From contig NZ_AP025667.1 of assembly GCF_022846655.1 (NCBI RefSeq), forward strand, positions 1,215,001 to 1,279,000: a stretch of DNA of 64,000 nucleotides, written 5' to 3'. Every line of letters begins with the position of its first letter. Position 1 is the first letter of the stretch. The translations under genes were made by a program, and so were the position numbers. A model generated the notes under the pieces. It was not told the DNA's origin, made no database searches, and saw nothing but the letters and a program-made list of their open reading frames with translations. Below, piece by piece: positions 46,304-55,631 of this stretch. This stretch comes from Streptomyces seoulensis. GTDB lineage: Bacteria > Actinomycetota > Actinomycetes > Streptomycetales > Streptomycetaceae.

Positions 46304-47082
46304 CAGCTCAGCAGTCCCGTACGGATCGGTTCGGCGCCCTCGTGCGGGTGCACGTGGTCGTGGCCGGGCAGGGCGTGCTGGCCGACGGCCTTCGGCGGCG
46401 GCCCGTCGTGCAGCACACAGCCGTCGCGCAGGACGACCGCGCGGTCGATCAGCGGCTCCAGCGGGCCGAGTTCGTGCAGCACCAGCAGCACGGTCGTCCC
46501 GGCGGCGACCTGCTCGCGCAGGGTCGCGGCCAGCACCTCCTGGCTGGCGAGGTCGACGCCGGCCATCGGCTCGTCCATGATCAGCAGCTCGGGTTCGGAG
46601 ACCAGCGCGCGGGCGATCAGCACCCGCTGGTGCTGGCCACCGGAGAGCGCGGTCACCGAGTCCTTGGCGCGGTCCGCCATGCCGACCAGCTCCAGCGCCC
46701 GCCCGACCGCCTCCCGGTCCGCCTTGCGGAAGAGGCCGAAGCGGGTGCGGGCCAGCCGGCCCGAGGACACGATCTCGGAGACGGTGGCCGGGACGCCCCC
46801 GGCGGCGGAGGTGCGCTGGGGTACGTAGCCGACGCGGGCCCAGCCCCGGAAGGAGCGCAGGGGCGTGCCGAACAGCTCGACGGCGCCGGCGGTGGCCGGT
46901 ACCTGCCCGATGGCGGTGCGCACGGCCGTGGACTTGCCCGAGCCGTTGGCGCCGAGCAGCGCGACGACCTCGCCGGGGCGCACGGTCAGGTCGATGCCGC
47001 GCAGCACCGGCCGCCCGCCCAGCTCGGCCCGTACGCCCCGCAGGGCGAGTACGGGCGCGGATTCCCTCGTATCGGTGCTCAC
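46303..47082 (-). CDS. znuC: Zinc ABC transporter ATP-binding protein
   Basis: The 259-residue ATPase has Walker A GANGSGKST near residue 43, signature LSGGQHQR, Walker B LLIMDEP, and the switch histidine in VLHELG. A histidine-rich C-terminus (PGHDHVHPHEG) may bind zinc. It energises the ZnuB permease. It overlaps znuA by four bases, so the three genes form one operon transcribed from znuA. Confidence 0.94.
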   Translation of the reverse strand: MSTDTRESAPVLALRGVRAELGGRPVLRGIDLTVRPGEVVALLGANGSGKSTAVRTAIGQVPATAGAVELFGTPLRSFRGWARVGYVPQRTSAAGGVPATVSEIVSSGRLARTRFGLFRKADREAVGRALELVGMADRAKDSVTALSGGQHQRVLIARALVSEPELLIMDEPMAGVDLASQEVLAATLREQVAAGTTVLLVLHELGPLEPLIDRAVVLRDGCVLHDGPPPKAVGQHALPGHDHVHPHEGAEPIRTGLLS

Positions 47083-48038
47083 TTGGCCCCCAGGGCGTTC
47101 TGGAGGGCCTTGAGGTTGGCGCGCTGGACGGCGAGGTAGTCCTTGCCGCGCGACCTCTCCGTGATGCCCTCGACGGGATCGAGCACGTCGGTCCTGAGGC
47201 CCGCGTCACCGGCGACCGTCCGCGCCGTCTTGTCGCTGACCAGCGTCTCGTAGAAGACGGTGGAGACCTTGTCGGCCCTGGCCATCCTCTGCAGGTCCTT
47301 CACCCGGGCCGCGCTCGGCTCGGACTCGGGGTCGAGACCGCTGATCGCCTCCTCGGTGAGGCCGTAGCGCTCGGCGAGGTAGCCGAAGGCGGCGTGGGTG
47401 GTGATGAAGACCTTGGACCGGGTGTGCGCCAGGCCGTCCTCGAAGTCGGTGTTCAGCTCGTCCAGCTGCTTCACCAGGGTCGCGGTGTTCTTCCGGTAGT
47501 CGGCCGCGTGGTCCGGGTCGGCCTTCTCGAAGGCCCGGCCGACGCCCCGGGCGACCTCGGCGTACCGCACCGGGTCGAGCCAGATGTGCGGGTCCTTGCC
47601 GTCCTCGCTCTCGTGGTCGTGGCCCTCGTGTTCGGCCGCGTGGCCGCCGACCTCGGTGCCGTGCTGCTCCAGCGTGGTCAGCGAGGTCGCGTCGATCTTC
47701 GTCTTCACCGGCGACTGCGCCACGGCCTGGTCGACGGAGGGCTGGAGCCCCTTCAGATAGAGGACCGCGTCGGAGTCCTCCAGACCGGCGATCTGGCGCG
47801 GGCTGATCTCCAGGTCGTGCGGCTCCTGGCCGGGAGAGGTGAGGGTGCTCACGTGGACGTGGTCCCCGCCGATCCGCTCCGCGAGGAAGGCCATGGGATA
47901 GAACGACGCGACGACGGCGAACTTCCCCGGGCTCCCGGCGGCGGCGCTGCTGCCCGAGCAGGCGGACAGCGTGCCCAGCCCCAGGGCGGTGACGGCCGCG
48001 ATCGCGGACCCGGATATGAGGCGTCGTCGTACGTTCAT
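47079..48038 (-). CDS. znuA: Zinc ABC transporter substrate-binding lipoprotein
   Basis: The 319-residue protein has a lipoprotein signal ([24 protein letters not shown]) with lipobox LSAC. Zinc-binding residues fit in the early [12 protein letters not shown] region, a histidine-rich loop [34 protein letters not shown], and the late ETLVSDK. It captures zinc outside the membrane. Start is uncertain: ATG 48038, ATG 48047 or an upstream TTG. A Zur-box candidate sits across this start region. Confidence 0.92.
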   Translation of the reverse strand: MNVRRRLISGSAIAAVTALGLGTLSACSGSSAAAGSPGKFAVVASFYPMAFLAERIGGDHVHVSTLTSPGQEPHDLEISPRQIAGLEDSDAVLYLKGLQPSVDQAVAQSPVKTKIDATSLTTLEQHGTEVGGHAAEHEGHDHESEDGKDPHIWLDPVRYAEVARGVGRAFEKADPDHAADYRKNTATLVKQLDELNTDFEDGLAHTRSKVFITTHAAFGYLAERYGLTEEAISGLDPESEPSAARVKDLQRMARADKVSTVFYETLVSDKTARTVAGDAGLRTDVLDPVEGITERSRGKDYLAVQRANLKALQNALGAK

Positions 48039-48052
48039 GACACTCATTTTCA
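48038..48052. promoter_or_regulatory. Zur-box candidate 1 at znuA
   Basis: TGACACTCATTTTCA matches the Streptomyces Zur consensus TGAAAATGATTTTCA at 12 of 15 positions. It covers the znuA start codon region, where a bound repressor would block initiation of transcription or early elongation. Confidence 0.65.
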
Positions 48053-48058
48053 ACAAAG

Positions 48059-48075
48059 TTGGAAACGATTGTCAA
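48059..48075. promoter_or_regulatory. Zur-box candidate 2 at znuA
   Basis: TTGGAAACGATTGTCAA contains TGGAAACGATTGTCA, 12 of 15 matches to the Zur consensus, with flanking bases extending the palindrome. Its centre lies 22 bases from that of candidate 1, about two DNA turns, which suits cooperative binding by Zur dimers. Confidence 0.7.
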
Positions 48076-48267
48076 CAAGCTGTCCGCGCGGACTCGGCGG
48101 CGCGGATTCTCCTGGTGGGCTTGATGAGGATTCGGGTGGGCTTCGGCGGCTTCGGGAGGGGGGTCGGCGGGGGCCGATTTGGCCGAGGGGGAGCATGCGC
48201 CGGTAACCTGAATCATTCGCTGGAAGCATCTCGCTTCAACGTCCGTCGTCGTAATGAAGAGAGCACC

Positions 48268-49650
48268 GTGGCCGCCGACAAGATCGACACCATCGTCAGC
48301 CTGAGCAAGCGCCGTGGCTTCGTTTTCCCCTGCAGTGAGATCTACGGCGGACAGCGTGCCGCCTGGGACTACGGACCGCTGGGTGTCGAGCTCAAGGAGA
48401 ACATCAAGCGTCAGTGGTGGCGCTACATGGTGACGTCGCGCGAGGACGTGGTCGGTATCGACTCGTCCGTCATCCTGGCCCCCGAGGTCTGGGTCGCCTC
48501 CGGTCACGTCGCCACCTTCACGGACCCGCTGACCGAGTGCACCTCGTGTCACAAGCGGTTCCGCGCGGACCACCTGGAAGAGGCCTACGAGGAGAAGAAG
48601 GGCCACGCCCCGGCGAACGGCCTGACAGACCTCAACTGCCCCAACTGCGGCAACAAGGGCACCTTCACCGAGCCCAAGCAGTTCTCCGGTCTGCTCTCCA
48701 CCCACCTCGGCCCGACCCAGGACTCCGGCTCCGTCGCCTACCTGCGTCCCGAGACCGCCCAGGGCATCTTCACCAACTTCGCCCAGGTGCAGACCACTTC
48801 GCGCCGCAAGCCGCCCTTCGGCATCGCCCAGATGGGCAAGTCCTTCCGCAACGAGATCACTCCCGGCAACTTCATCTTCCGGACCCGCGAGTTCGAGCAG
48901 ATGGAGATGGAGTTCTTCGTCAAGCCGGGTGAGGACGAGGAGTGGCAGGAGTACTGGATGCAGCAGCGCTGGAACTGGTACACGGGCCTCGGCCTGCGCG
49001 AGGAGAACATGCGCTGGTTCGACCACCCGAAGGAGAAGCTCTCCCACTACTCCAAGCGCACCGCCGACATCGAGTACCGCTTCTCGTTCGGCGGCTCGGA
49101 GTGGGGCGAGCTGGAGGGTGTCGCCAACCGCACCGACTACGACCTCGGTGCCCACGCCAAGGCGTCCGGCCAGGACCTCTCGTACTTCGACCAGGAGGCC
49201 GGCGAGCGCTGGACCCCCTACGTCATCGAGCCCGCCGCCGGTGTCGGCCGCACCATGCTGGCCTTCCTCCTCGACGCCTACACCGAGGACGAGGCGCCCA
49301 ACGCCAAGGGCAAGATGGAGAAGCGCGTCGTGCTGCGCCTCGACCACCGCCTCGCCCCGGTGAAGGTCGCCGTGCTCCCGCTCTCCCGCAACCCGGAGCT
49401 GTCCCCGAAGGCCAAGGGTCTCGCCCAGGCGCTGCGCCAGAACTGGAACATCGACTTCGACGACGCCGGCGCCATCGGCCGCCGCTACCGCCGTCAGGAC
49501 GAGATCGGTACCCCGTTCTGCGTGACCGTCGACTTCGACACGCTCGAGGACAACGCGGTGACCGTGCGCGAGCGCGACACCATGAAGCAGGAGCGGGTCT
49601 CCCTCGACCAGATCGAGGGCTACCTCGCCGCCCGTCTGATCGGCGCCTGA
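48268..49650 (+). CDS. glyS: Glycyl-tRNA synthetase (alpha2 type)
   Basis: The 460-residue class II synthetase has motif 1 near [15 protein letters not shown], a zinc-like CTSCHKRF...CPNCGNKG insert, motif 2 [19 protein letters not shown], and motif 3 [10 protein letters not shown], plus the C-terminal anticodon-binding domain. GTG 48268 with GAAGAGAG upstream is the start. It is divergent from znuA. TAACCT at 48204-48209 may be its -10 box, without a well-spaced -35. Confidence 0.95.
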   Translation: MAADKIDTIVSLSKRRGFVFPCSEIYGGQRAAWDYGPLGVELKENIKRQWWRYMVTSREDVVGIDSSVILAPEVWVASGHVATFTDPLTECTSCHKRFRADHLEEAYEEKKGHAPANGLTDLNCPNCGNKGTFTEPKQFSGLLSTHLGPTQDSGSVAYLRPETAQGIFTNFAQVQTTSRRKPPFGIAQMGKSFRNEITPGNFIFRTREFEQMEMEFFVKPGEDEEWQEYWMQQRWNWYTGLGLREENMRWFDHPKEKLSHYSKRTADIEYRFSFGGSEWGELEGVANRTDYDLGAHAKASGQDLSYFDQEAGERWTPYVIEPAAGVGRTMLAFLLDAYTEDEAPNAKGKMEKRVVLRLDHRLAPVKVAVLPLSRNPELSPKAKGLAQALRQNWNIDFDDAGAIGRRYRRQDEIGTPFCVTVDFDTLEDNAVTVRERDTMKQERVSLDQIEGYLAARLIGA

Positions 49651-49663
49651 CCTTCGCATCTCC

Positions 49664-49709
49664 GCCCACCCTCCTGTCCGGTTCCTCCGGGCCGGAGGGT
49701 GGGCTTTTT
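49664..49709 (+). terminator. Intrinsic terminator after glyS
   Basis: GCCCACCCTCC (49664-49674) pairs with GGAGGGTGGGC (49694-49704), with extra CCGG/CCGG pairing possible in the loop, followed by TTTTT at 49705-49709. This is one of the few terminators here with a real U tract. Confidence 0.92.
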
Positions 49710-49754
49710 CGTGCCCGGAGGGGGTCTACCCGCAACCCGCTGACAACTAACAAC

Positions 49755-49792
49755 TGACAGATATTGAATTCTGTCATTCGTCGTGCCAGGCT
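49755..49792 (+). promoter_or_regulatory. Promoter and operator of the aldo/keto reductase gene
   Basis: TTGAAT (49764-49769), 17 bases, CAGGCT (49787-49792) is a plausible housekeeping promoter whose start point would fall at or next to ATG 49799, so the transcript is probably leaderless. The -35 region is covered by the inverted repeat TGACAG (49755-49760) N10 CTGTCA (49771-49776), a likely repressor site, perhaps for the downstream TetR protein. Confidence 0.6.
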
Positions 49793-49798
49793 GGACGC

Positions 49799-50809
49799 AT
49801 GACGATGCCAACGCGAAATCTCGGAACCACCGGCCCCCAGGTCTCCGCCCTCGGCCTCGGCTGCATGGGCATGTCGGGGATGTACGGAGAAGCGGACCGC
49901 CCGGAGGCCGTCCGCACCGTGCACGCCGCCCTGGAGGCGGGCGTCACCCTCCTCGACACCGGCGACTTCTACGCCATGGGCCACAACGAACTGCTGGTCG
50001 GCGAGGCCCTGCGCACCGCCCCCTCCTCCTCGCGGGACAACGCGGTGCTGAGCGTGAAGTTCGGCGCCCTGCGCGACCCGGACGGCGCCTGGCTGGGCTT
50101 CGACGGCCGCCCCGCCGCGGTGAAGACCTTCGCCGCCTACTCCCTCCAGCGCCTCGGCGTGGACCACATCGACATCTACCGCCCCTCCCGCCTCGACCCG
50201 GACGTCCCGATCGAGGAAACCGTCGGCGCCGTCGCGGAACTGGTCGAGAAGGGCTGGGTGCGGCACATCGGCCTCAGCGAGGTCGGTCCCGAGACCATCC
50301 GCCGGGCCGCCGCCACCGCCCCGATCGCCGACCTCCAGATCGAGTACGCGCTGATCTCGCGCGGCATCGAGCGGGAGATCCTGCCCACCCTGCGGGAGCT
50401 GGGCATCGGAGTCACCGCGTACGGCGTGCTCTCGCGCGGCCTGCTCTCCAACCACATCTCCGCCGACCGGGACTTCGCCGCCACCGACTTCCGTGCCTTC
50501 TCGCCCCGCTTCCAGGGCGACAACTTCCGGCACAACCTGACCCTGGTCGACTCCCTCCGCAAGATCGCGGAGCAGAAGGGGGCCACGGTCGCCCAGATCG
50601 CCATCGCCTGGGTGCTCGCCCAGGGCCCCGACATCGTGCCGGTCATCGGCTCCCGCACCCGCGAGCGGCTGTCCGAAGCACTGGGCGCGCTCGACATCAC
50701 CCTGGACGCGGCCGACCTCGCCGCCATCGAGGAGAGCGTCCCGGCTGACGCGGCGGCCGGCGAGCGGTACGCCCCCGCGCAGATGGCCATGCTGGACAGC
50801 GAGCGATGA
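49799..50809 (+). CDS. Aldo/keto reductase
   Basis: The 336-residue TIM-barrel protein has MGMSGMYGEADRPEA, the catalytic Asp and Tyr in LLDTGDFYAMGHNE, the lysine in LSVKFG, and the NADPH-binding VIGSRTRERLSE near the end. The fourth tetrad residue, usually His, reads Ser in IDIYRPSRLDP. The enzyme should reduce aldehydes or ketones with NADPH, substrate unknown. It is followed by a TetR regulator in the same direction. Confidence 0.9.
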   Translation: MTMPTRNLGTTGPQVSALGLGCMGMSGMYGEADRPEAVRTVHAALEAGVTLLDTGDFYAMGHNELLVGEALRTAPSSSRDNAVLSVKFGALRDPDGAWLGFDGRPAAVKTFAAYSLQRLGVDHIDIYRPSRLDPDVPIEETVGAVAELVEKGWVRHIGLSEVGPETIRRAAATAPIADLQIEYALISRGIEREILPTLRELGIGVTAYGVLSRGLLSNHISADRDFAATDFRAFSPRFQGDNFRHNLTLVDSLRKIAEQKGATVAQIAIAWVLAQGPDIVPVIGSRTRERLSEALGALDITLDAADLAAIEESVPADAAAGERYAPAQMAMLDSER

Positions 50810-50848
50810 GCCGGGAACGGTGACCGGCACGCCGGGTACGGTCTAGGC

Positions 50849-51445
50849 ATGGCAGCGACCGAGACCCTGACCGCCGAGCGCATCCTCGAAGCGACCGAGG
50901 AGGTGCTGCGCCGCCACGGCCCGGCCAAGGCCACCGTGGTCGACGTGGCCCGCGCTCTCGGCGTCAGCCACGGCAGTGTCTACCGCCACTTCCGCACCAA
51001 GGCGGCGCTGCGCGAGGCGGTCACCAAGCGCTGGCTGGACCGCACCTCGAAGACGCTCGCGGACATCGCCGGTGAGGAGGGGCCCGTCGAGCGTCGGCTG
51101 CGGGACTGGCTCGCCGCCCTGTTCGAGGCCAAGCGGCACAAGGCGGGTGACGATCCCGAGCTGTTCGCCACCTACAGCGTGCTGGCCGAGGAGAGCGGGA
51201 CGACGGTCGGCGAGCACATCACCGACCTCACCGCCCAGCTCGCCCGGATCATCGAGGAGGGGGCCGGGTCCGGCACCTTCCGCGCGGCGGACCCGGCCGC
51301 CGAGGCCCGCGCCGTCTTCCAGGCCACCGCCCGTTTCCACGACCCCTGTTACGCACGCGAATGGCAGCAGCCCGGTATCGAGGAGGACTTCAGGGTGATC
51401 GTGGACCTGCTGATACGCGGGCTGGGCGCTCCGGCCACGCCGTGA
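50849..51445 (+). CDS. TetR/AcrR family regulator
   Basis: The 198-residue protein has an N-terminal TetR helix-turn-helix (ILEATEEVLRRHGPAKATVVDVARALGVSHGSVYRHF) and a C-terminal helical ligand domain of the AcrR_C type. TACGGT at 50837-50842 lies six bases before the ATG, so it may have its own leaderless promoter. It may repress the preceding reductase through the TGACAG/CTGTCA repeat; this is inferred from position only. Confidence 0.9.
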   Translation: MAATETLTAERILEATEEVLRRHGPAKATVVDVARALGVSHGSVYRHFRTKAALREAVTKRWLDRTSKTLADIAGEEGPVERRLRDWLAALFEAKRHKAGDDPELFATYSVLAEESGTTVGEHITDLTAQLARIIEEGAGSGTFRAADPAAEARAVFQATARFHDPCYAREWQQPGIEEDFRVIVDLLIRGLGAPATP

Positions 51446-51485
51446 CCCGCGTCGGTCCGTGACCCGCGTAGGGCCGTGACCGCCG

Positions 51486-52625
51486 TCAGGCGGTGACCCG
51501 CCAGAAGTCCCGCATCACGGCGGGCGGTGTCGGACCGGTCATGGCGACCTGGGTGAGCAGGACGGTCACCTTGCCGGTGGCCGGGACCAGATGGGCCGCG
51601 GTGCCGGTGCCGCCGACCCAGCCGTAGCGACCGGGCACGTTCCACGGTTCGGCTTGGTCGATGTCCACCGAGCCGCCGTAGCCCCACCCCTGGCCCTCCA
51701 GGAAGAGCGGGCTGCCCTCCCGCTGGGCCGGGGTGAGCCGGTCGCTGGTCATCCGGGCCACGGACCCCGGCGAGAGCAGGCTGCGGCCGCCCGCTTCACC
51801 GCCGGCCAGCAGCATCCGGGCGAAGGCCAGGTAGTCGTCGGCGGTGGAGACGAGGCCGCCGGCGCCGGACGGGAAGGCGGGGAGCCGGTCCCAGCCGCCG
51901 TCGAAGGCTTCGGCGACGGCCAGAGTGCCGTCGGGGCCGGGCTGGTAGGCCGTGGGCAGCCGGTGCAGGTCCCGCTCCGGCACACAGAAGCCCGTGTCCT
52001 TCATGCCCAGCGGCTCGAAGACCCGCTCGGCGAGGAAGTCCGGCAGTGTCCGCCCCGACGCCCGCGCGATCAGGGCGCCCTGGAGATCGGAGGAGGTGTT
52101 GTAGAGCCACGCTTCGCCGGGCTGGTGGAGGAGCGGCACCTTGGCGAGTTCGGCCAGCAGCTCGTCCATGGCGGGCACCGCCTGTGGGGCGAATCCGCCG
52201 CGCTGCAGCTCGAACAGCGGCCGTACGGCGGGCAGCGAGAAGTCCGGGGGGAAGCCCCAGCCGCACCGGGAGCTGAGCACGTCCTCCACGGTGATCGGCC
52301 GCTCGGCCGGTACCAGGTCGTCCACCGGCGACCCTGGAGTCCGCACCACCATCGGCGCGGCCAGCTCGGGCAGCCACCGCGCGATCGGGTCGTCCAGCCC
52401 GACCAGCCCCTCGTCGACGAGCATCAGCAGCGCGGCGGCGGTGACGGGCTTGGTGATCGAGGCGAGCCGGAACAGCGAGTCCCGCGCCAGCGGCACGCTC
52501 CGGCCGGTGTCCGTGTACCCGACGGCCACGGCCTCGACCTCGTCCCCGCGGGCGACGAGGCCGACCGCGCAGGGCAGGCTCCCGTCGTCCACGTACCGGC
52601 GCAGGGTCTCGTGCAGTGCGGTCAT
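51486..52625 (-). CDS. Serine hydrolase, beta-lactamase class C-like
   Basis: The 379-residue protein has the SxxK motif in LASITKPV, a Tyr-Asn in WLYNTSSDLQG, and the GGTGTAAHL segment corresponding to the third motif of penicillin-binding-type esterases. No signal peptide is visible, so an intracellular esterase or amidase is more likely than a secreted beta-lactamase. ATG 52625 has GGAAGG-like upstream bases; ATG 52658 is an alternative. It converges on the TetR gene. Confidence 0.85.
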   Translation of the reverse strand: MTALHETLRRYVDDGSLPCAVGLVARGDEVEAVAVGYTDTGRSVPLARDSLFRLASITKPVTAAALLMLVDEGLVGLDDPIARWLPELAAPMVVRTPGSPVDDLVPAERPITVEDVLSSRCGWGFPPDFSLPAVRPLFELQRGGFAPQAVPAMDELLAELAKVPLLHQPGEAWLYNTSSDLQGALIARASGRTLPDFLAERVFEPLGMKDTGFCVPERDLHRLPTAYQPGPDGTLAVAEAFDGGWDRLPAFPSGAGGLVSTADDYLAFARMLLAGGEAGGRSLLSPGSVARMTSDRLTPAQREGSPLFLEGQGWGYGGSVDIDQAEPWNVPGRYGWVGGTGTAAHLVPATGKVTVLLTQVAMTGPTPPAVMRDFWRVTA

Positions 52626-52841
52626 GGGGCTCGCCTTCCGGTCGGCGCGGGTCGTCATGGGGTACGACTCCCACGGCGCCGTGAACTCATCGCCGGGCGG
52701 GGTGCGGTGTCGCCCGGTCGGCTCGCGCCGGGTGCCAGGAGGCCGGCACTCGGGCCCGGCGCCTGGGCGGCAGGGCGCCGGGGTCCGTGCCGGCCGTCGT
52801 GGACGGAGTCCGTGGTCCGAGGGGGCGAGGCCCCGGCAGGC

Positions 52842-53066
52842 TCATCGCCGGGCCGGGTCCAGCGTCGCCTGATGGGCCTCGGCCAGATGCTCCGTCGCCG
52901 GGTGCTCGTCCGTCGGCGTCCAGGGCAGGTACCGGGTGCCCCGGCGCCAGCCGCAGGTACCGCAGCCGAAGGTGCGCTGGAGTCCGGCCCGTTCCACCCG
53001 TACGACGTGTTCCCGGCCGTGCCGGTCCCATCGCCGCACGCTGGTCCCGATTCTGTTCTCGGTCAT
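52842..53066 (-). CDS. Hypothetical protein with CxxC and HxxxxH, 74 aa
   Basis: The small basic protein contains FGCGTCGWRRG and, later, HPATEHLAEAHQA, which together may form a zinc site of the type C-x2-C...H-x4-H. I do not recognise the family. ATG 53066 is chosen over ATG 53084. It lies 216 bases from the serine hydrolase; that gap shows no other convincing gene. Confidence 0.6.
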   Translation of the reverse strand: MTENRIGTSVRRWDRHGREHVVRVERAGLQRTFGCGTCGWRRGTRYLPWTPTDEHPATEHLAEAHQATLDPARR

Positions 53067-53138
53067 GCCGGGAGTGTGCGGCACGCGGGGCGGGGCTAGG
53101 GGCGGAACTCCAGGTGGGAACTGTCACACGGGCCCGGC

Positions 53139-54572
53139 TCAACCCACCTCGCGGGGCAGGCGCAGGCTCAGCAGGCCGGTGGCGAGGATCGCCGTGAGCT
53201 GGGTCAGCAGGGCGATGAGCAGGGCGTCCCGCATGCCCAGGTGGGGGACGAGGGTGAGGAAGAGGGCGCCCAGGGTGGCCACGCCCAGGGCGAACGACGC
53301 CTGCTGGGTCGTCGCCAGCACACCGCTGCTCACCCCGGCACGGGCGGCCGGGACCTCGGAGAGCACGATCCGCAGCAGGTTGGGCAGTTGGAGCGCCTGG
53401 CCCGCCCCCGCGACGGCCGCACCCGGCAGCAGGGTGCCCAGCCCCAGGCCGGGCCAGTTCCGCCACACCGCCAGCACGATCAGCAGGACGCCCACGCCCT
53501 GGAGCACGGCCCCGGCGCCCACCACCCGCGTACCGAAGCGGGCGATCAGGCGCGGCCCGGCCAGCGAGACGAGGAGGAACGACACCGCCATCGGCGCCAG
53601 CGCCAGCCCCGCCCGCACCGGACCCAGTCCCGCGCCCTGCTGGAGGCTCAGCGCGATGACGAACATGAACCCGCTGAAGCCCAGGCAGAACGGCACCACG
53701 ATCAGCAGCCCCCGCCGCAGCGACAGGGTGGCGAACAGGCTCGGCGGCAGCAGCGGGGTGCGGCCCAGCCGGTCCAGGCGCCGTTCCACCGTCCAGAACG
53801 CCCACCCCGCCAGCGGGAACACGGCCAGCGAGACCCACGTCCACACCGGCCAGCCCGTCGCCCGGCCCTCGGTCAGCGGGGCGAGCAGCGCCAGCAGGGC
53901 CACCGCCAGGAGGACGGTGCCGGGCACGTCGACCGGCTCCGGGTGCCGGGCGCGGGTGTCGGGGACGTGGCGGACGGCGAGGACCAGGCCGAGGACGACC
54001 ACGGGCACGTTCACCAGGAAGATCGAGCGCCAGCCGGTCCCCGCGATGCCCGCCGCGACCAGGACGCCGCCCAGGATCTGGCCCACCACCATGGACAGGC
54101 CCGCCGTCGCCCCGTACAGGCTCATCGCGCGGGCGCGGCGGCCGCCGGCGGTGGTGGACTGGATGGTGGCGAGCACCTGCGGCAGCATCAGCGCGGCCGA
54201 GGCGCCCTGCGCGGCCCGCGCCGCGACCAGACTCCACGCGTCCGGTGCCAGCCCGCAGGCCAGCGAGGTCAGTCCGAAGGCGGCCATGCCGCCGATGAAC
54301 AGCCGGCGCCTGCCGAACAGGTCCCCGAGGCGCCCGCCGAGCACGAGCAGCACCGCGTAGGTGACTCCGTAACCGGCCACGACCAGTTCCAGCAGGGCCT
54401 CGCTCGCGGCGAGGTCGCTGCCGATGGCGGGCAGCGCGACGTTGACGATGAAGAAGTCCACCAGCGGCAGCGCGGCGGCCAGCAGGACGGTCACCAGTCC
54501 CGCCCCGCTCAGGGTGGGTGCCGTCGCCGGAGCGCGCACGGACGGCGTGGTGGGGAGGGTGGTCTCGGTCAT
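53139..54572 (-). CDS. DHA2-type MFS efflux transporter
   Basis: The 477-residue protein has about 14 helices, DFFIVNVALPAIGSDL in helix 1 and LGGRLGDLFGRRRLF after helix 2, which are hallmarks of the QacA/EmrB exporter group. It is divergent from an XRE/MmyB-type regulator, the same organisation as at 25.4-27.8 kb. Substrate is unknown, probably a small organic molecule. Confidence 0.9.
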   Translation of the reverse strand: MTETTLPTTPSVRAPATAPTLSGAGLVTVLLAAALPLVDFFIVNVALPAIGSDLAASEALLELVVAGYGVTYAVLLVLGGRLGDLFGRRRLFIGGMAAFGLTSLACGLAPDAWSLVAARAAQGASAALMLPQVLATIQSTTAGGRRARAMSLYGATAGLSMVVGQILGGVLVAAGIAGTGWRSIFLVNVPVVVLGLVLAVRHVPDTRARHPEPVDVPGTVLLAVALLALLAPLTEGRATGWPVWTWVSLAVFPLAGWAFWTVERRLDRLGRTPLLPPSLFATLSLRRGLLIVVPFCLGFSGFMFVIALSLQQGAGLGPVRAGLALAPMAVSFLLVSLAGPRLIARFGTRVVGAGAVLQGVGVLLIVLAVWRNWPGLGLGTLLPGAAVAGAGQALQLPNLLRIVLSEVPAARAGVSSGVLATTQQASFALGVATLGALFLTLVPHLGMRDALLIALLTQLTAILATGLLSLRLPREVG

Positions 54573-54601
54573 GCCACCGAGCGTGCGCCCGCCCGCAGAC
54601 G

Positions 54602-54629
54602 GGTACCAGAGTGTCCCGATGCTGGTACC
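54602..54629. promoter_or_regulatory. Candidate operator between MFS and XRE genes
   Basis: GGTACCAG (54602-54609), twelve bases, CTGGTACC (54622-54629) is a perfect 8-bp inverted repeat in the 178-base gap between the divergent transporter and regulator genes. It sits about 30 bases upstream of the transporter start, a good place for repression. Confidence 0.55.
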
Positions 54630-54750
54630 GGAAGTACCCGCCAACGGTTTCGGCCGGGCCTTGTCCCACCCGCAGCCTGGTGGTGGCGGACGCTCATCCT
54701 GGTGGCAGGACCACCTGGCAACGGGATGCGCGGCGAGGCACCCTGGAACC

Positions 54751-55626
54751 ATGACGACCATGGCCCGGGAAAGCGCCGCCCCCGAGGTGAAGGGCGCGGA
54801 GATCCGCCGCCACGAACTGGCCGCGTTCCTGCGCAGCCGCCGCGAGCGGATCACCCCCGAACAGGTGGGGCTGCCGCGCGGTGCCCGGCGGCGTACGCCC
54901 GGTCTGCGCCGGGAGGAGGTCGCGCAGCTCTCCGCCGTGGGCGTCACCTGGTACACCTGGCTCGAACAGGCCCGCAACATCCAGGTCTCCGTGCAGGTCC
55001 TCGACGCCCTCGCCCGCACCCTGATGCTGGACCCCAGCGAGCGCGCCCACCTCTTCCGGCTGGCCGGGGCCACCGACCCGACCCCCGCCGCGGTCTGCCC
55101 CAGCATCACCCCGGCCCTGCGCGCGACCCTGCGCCAGATGGAGCCGTTCCCGGCCGCCGTGCAGAACAGCCGGTACGACATCCTGGCCTACAACCGCACC
55201 TACGCCCGGCTGCTGTGCGACATGGACGCGGTCGCGCCCGAGGACCGCAACTGCGTGCTCCTCGCCTACTCCAACCCCCAGTGGCGCGCCTCGATCGTCC
55301 ACCTCGACGAGGCCCTGCGGCTGATGGCGGCCCGGCTGCGCGCCTCGATGGCCGGACACCTCGGCGAACCCGCCTGGAAGATGCTCCTCAAGCGGCTGCA
55401 GGCATACCCCGAGTTCCGCGAGAACTGGGAGCGCTACGAGGTGGTCGGCAGCCGCTCCAAGACCAAGGAGTTCCTCCACCCCCGCGTCGGCCTCCTCACC
55501 CTGGAGCACACCGACCTCTGGCTCTCCCCGGACCCCGGCCCCCGCATCGTGATCTACCCCCCGAAGAACGAGGAGTCCCGCGAGCGCCTGGAGAGGCTGC
55601 ACGCGCTGGCTCTCGCGGAGAGCTGA
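54751..55626 (+). CDS. XRE regulator with MmyB-type ligand-binding domain
   Basis: The 291-residue protein has a helix-turn-helix (PGLRREEVAQLSAVGVTWYTWLEQARN) and a C-terminal MmyB-like domain with NSRYDILAYNRTYARLLCD and EFLHPRVGLLTLEHTDLWL. It has the same length and layout as the regulator at 26901, and both stand divergent to an MFS pump, so they look like paralogous modules. Six bases separate its stop from the next, convergent transporter. Confidence 0.9.
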   Translation: MTTMARESAAPEVKGAEIRRHELAAFLRSRRERITPEQVGLPRGARRRTPGLRREEVAQLSAVGVTWYTWLEQARNIQVSVQVLDALARTLMLDPSERAHLFRLAGATDPTPAAVCPSITPALRATLRQMEPFPAAVQNSRYDILAYNRTYARLLCDMDAVAPEDRNCVLLAYSNPQWRASIVHLDEALRLMAARLRASMAGHLGEPAWKMLLKRLQAYPEFRENWERYEVVGSRSKTKEFLHPRVGLLTLEHTDLWLSPDPGPRIVIYPPKNEESRERLERLHALALAES

Positions 55627-55631
55627 GGGGA

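Noticed and set aside
51440..51485. Repeated CGTGACCCGC motifs between the TetR and serine hydrolase genes
   Set aside because: The repeats are short, imperfect and near the end of two convergent genes; no hairpin or known element results.
52687..52844. Small minus-strand frame overlapping the end of the 74-residue protein by ATGA
   Set aside because: The 52 residues are almost only Pro, Arg, Ala and Thr with no structure, and codon use is unconvincing.
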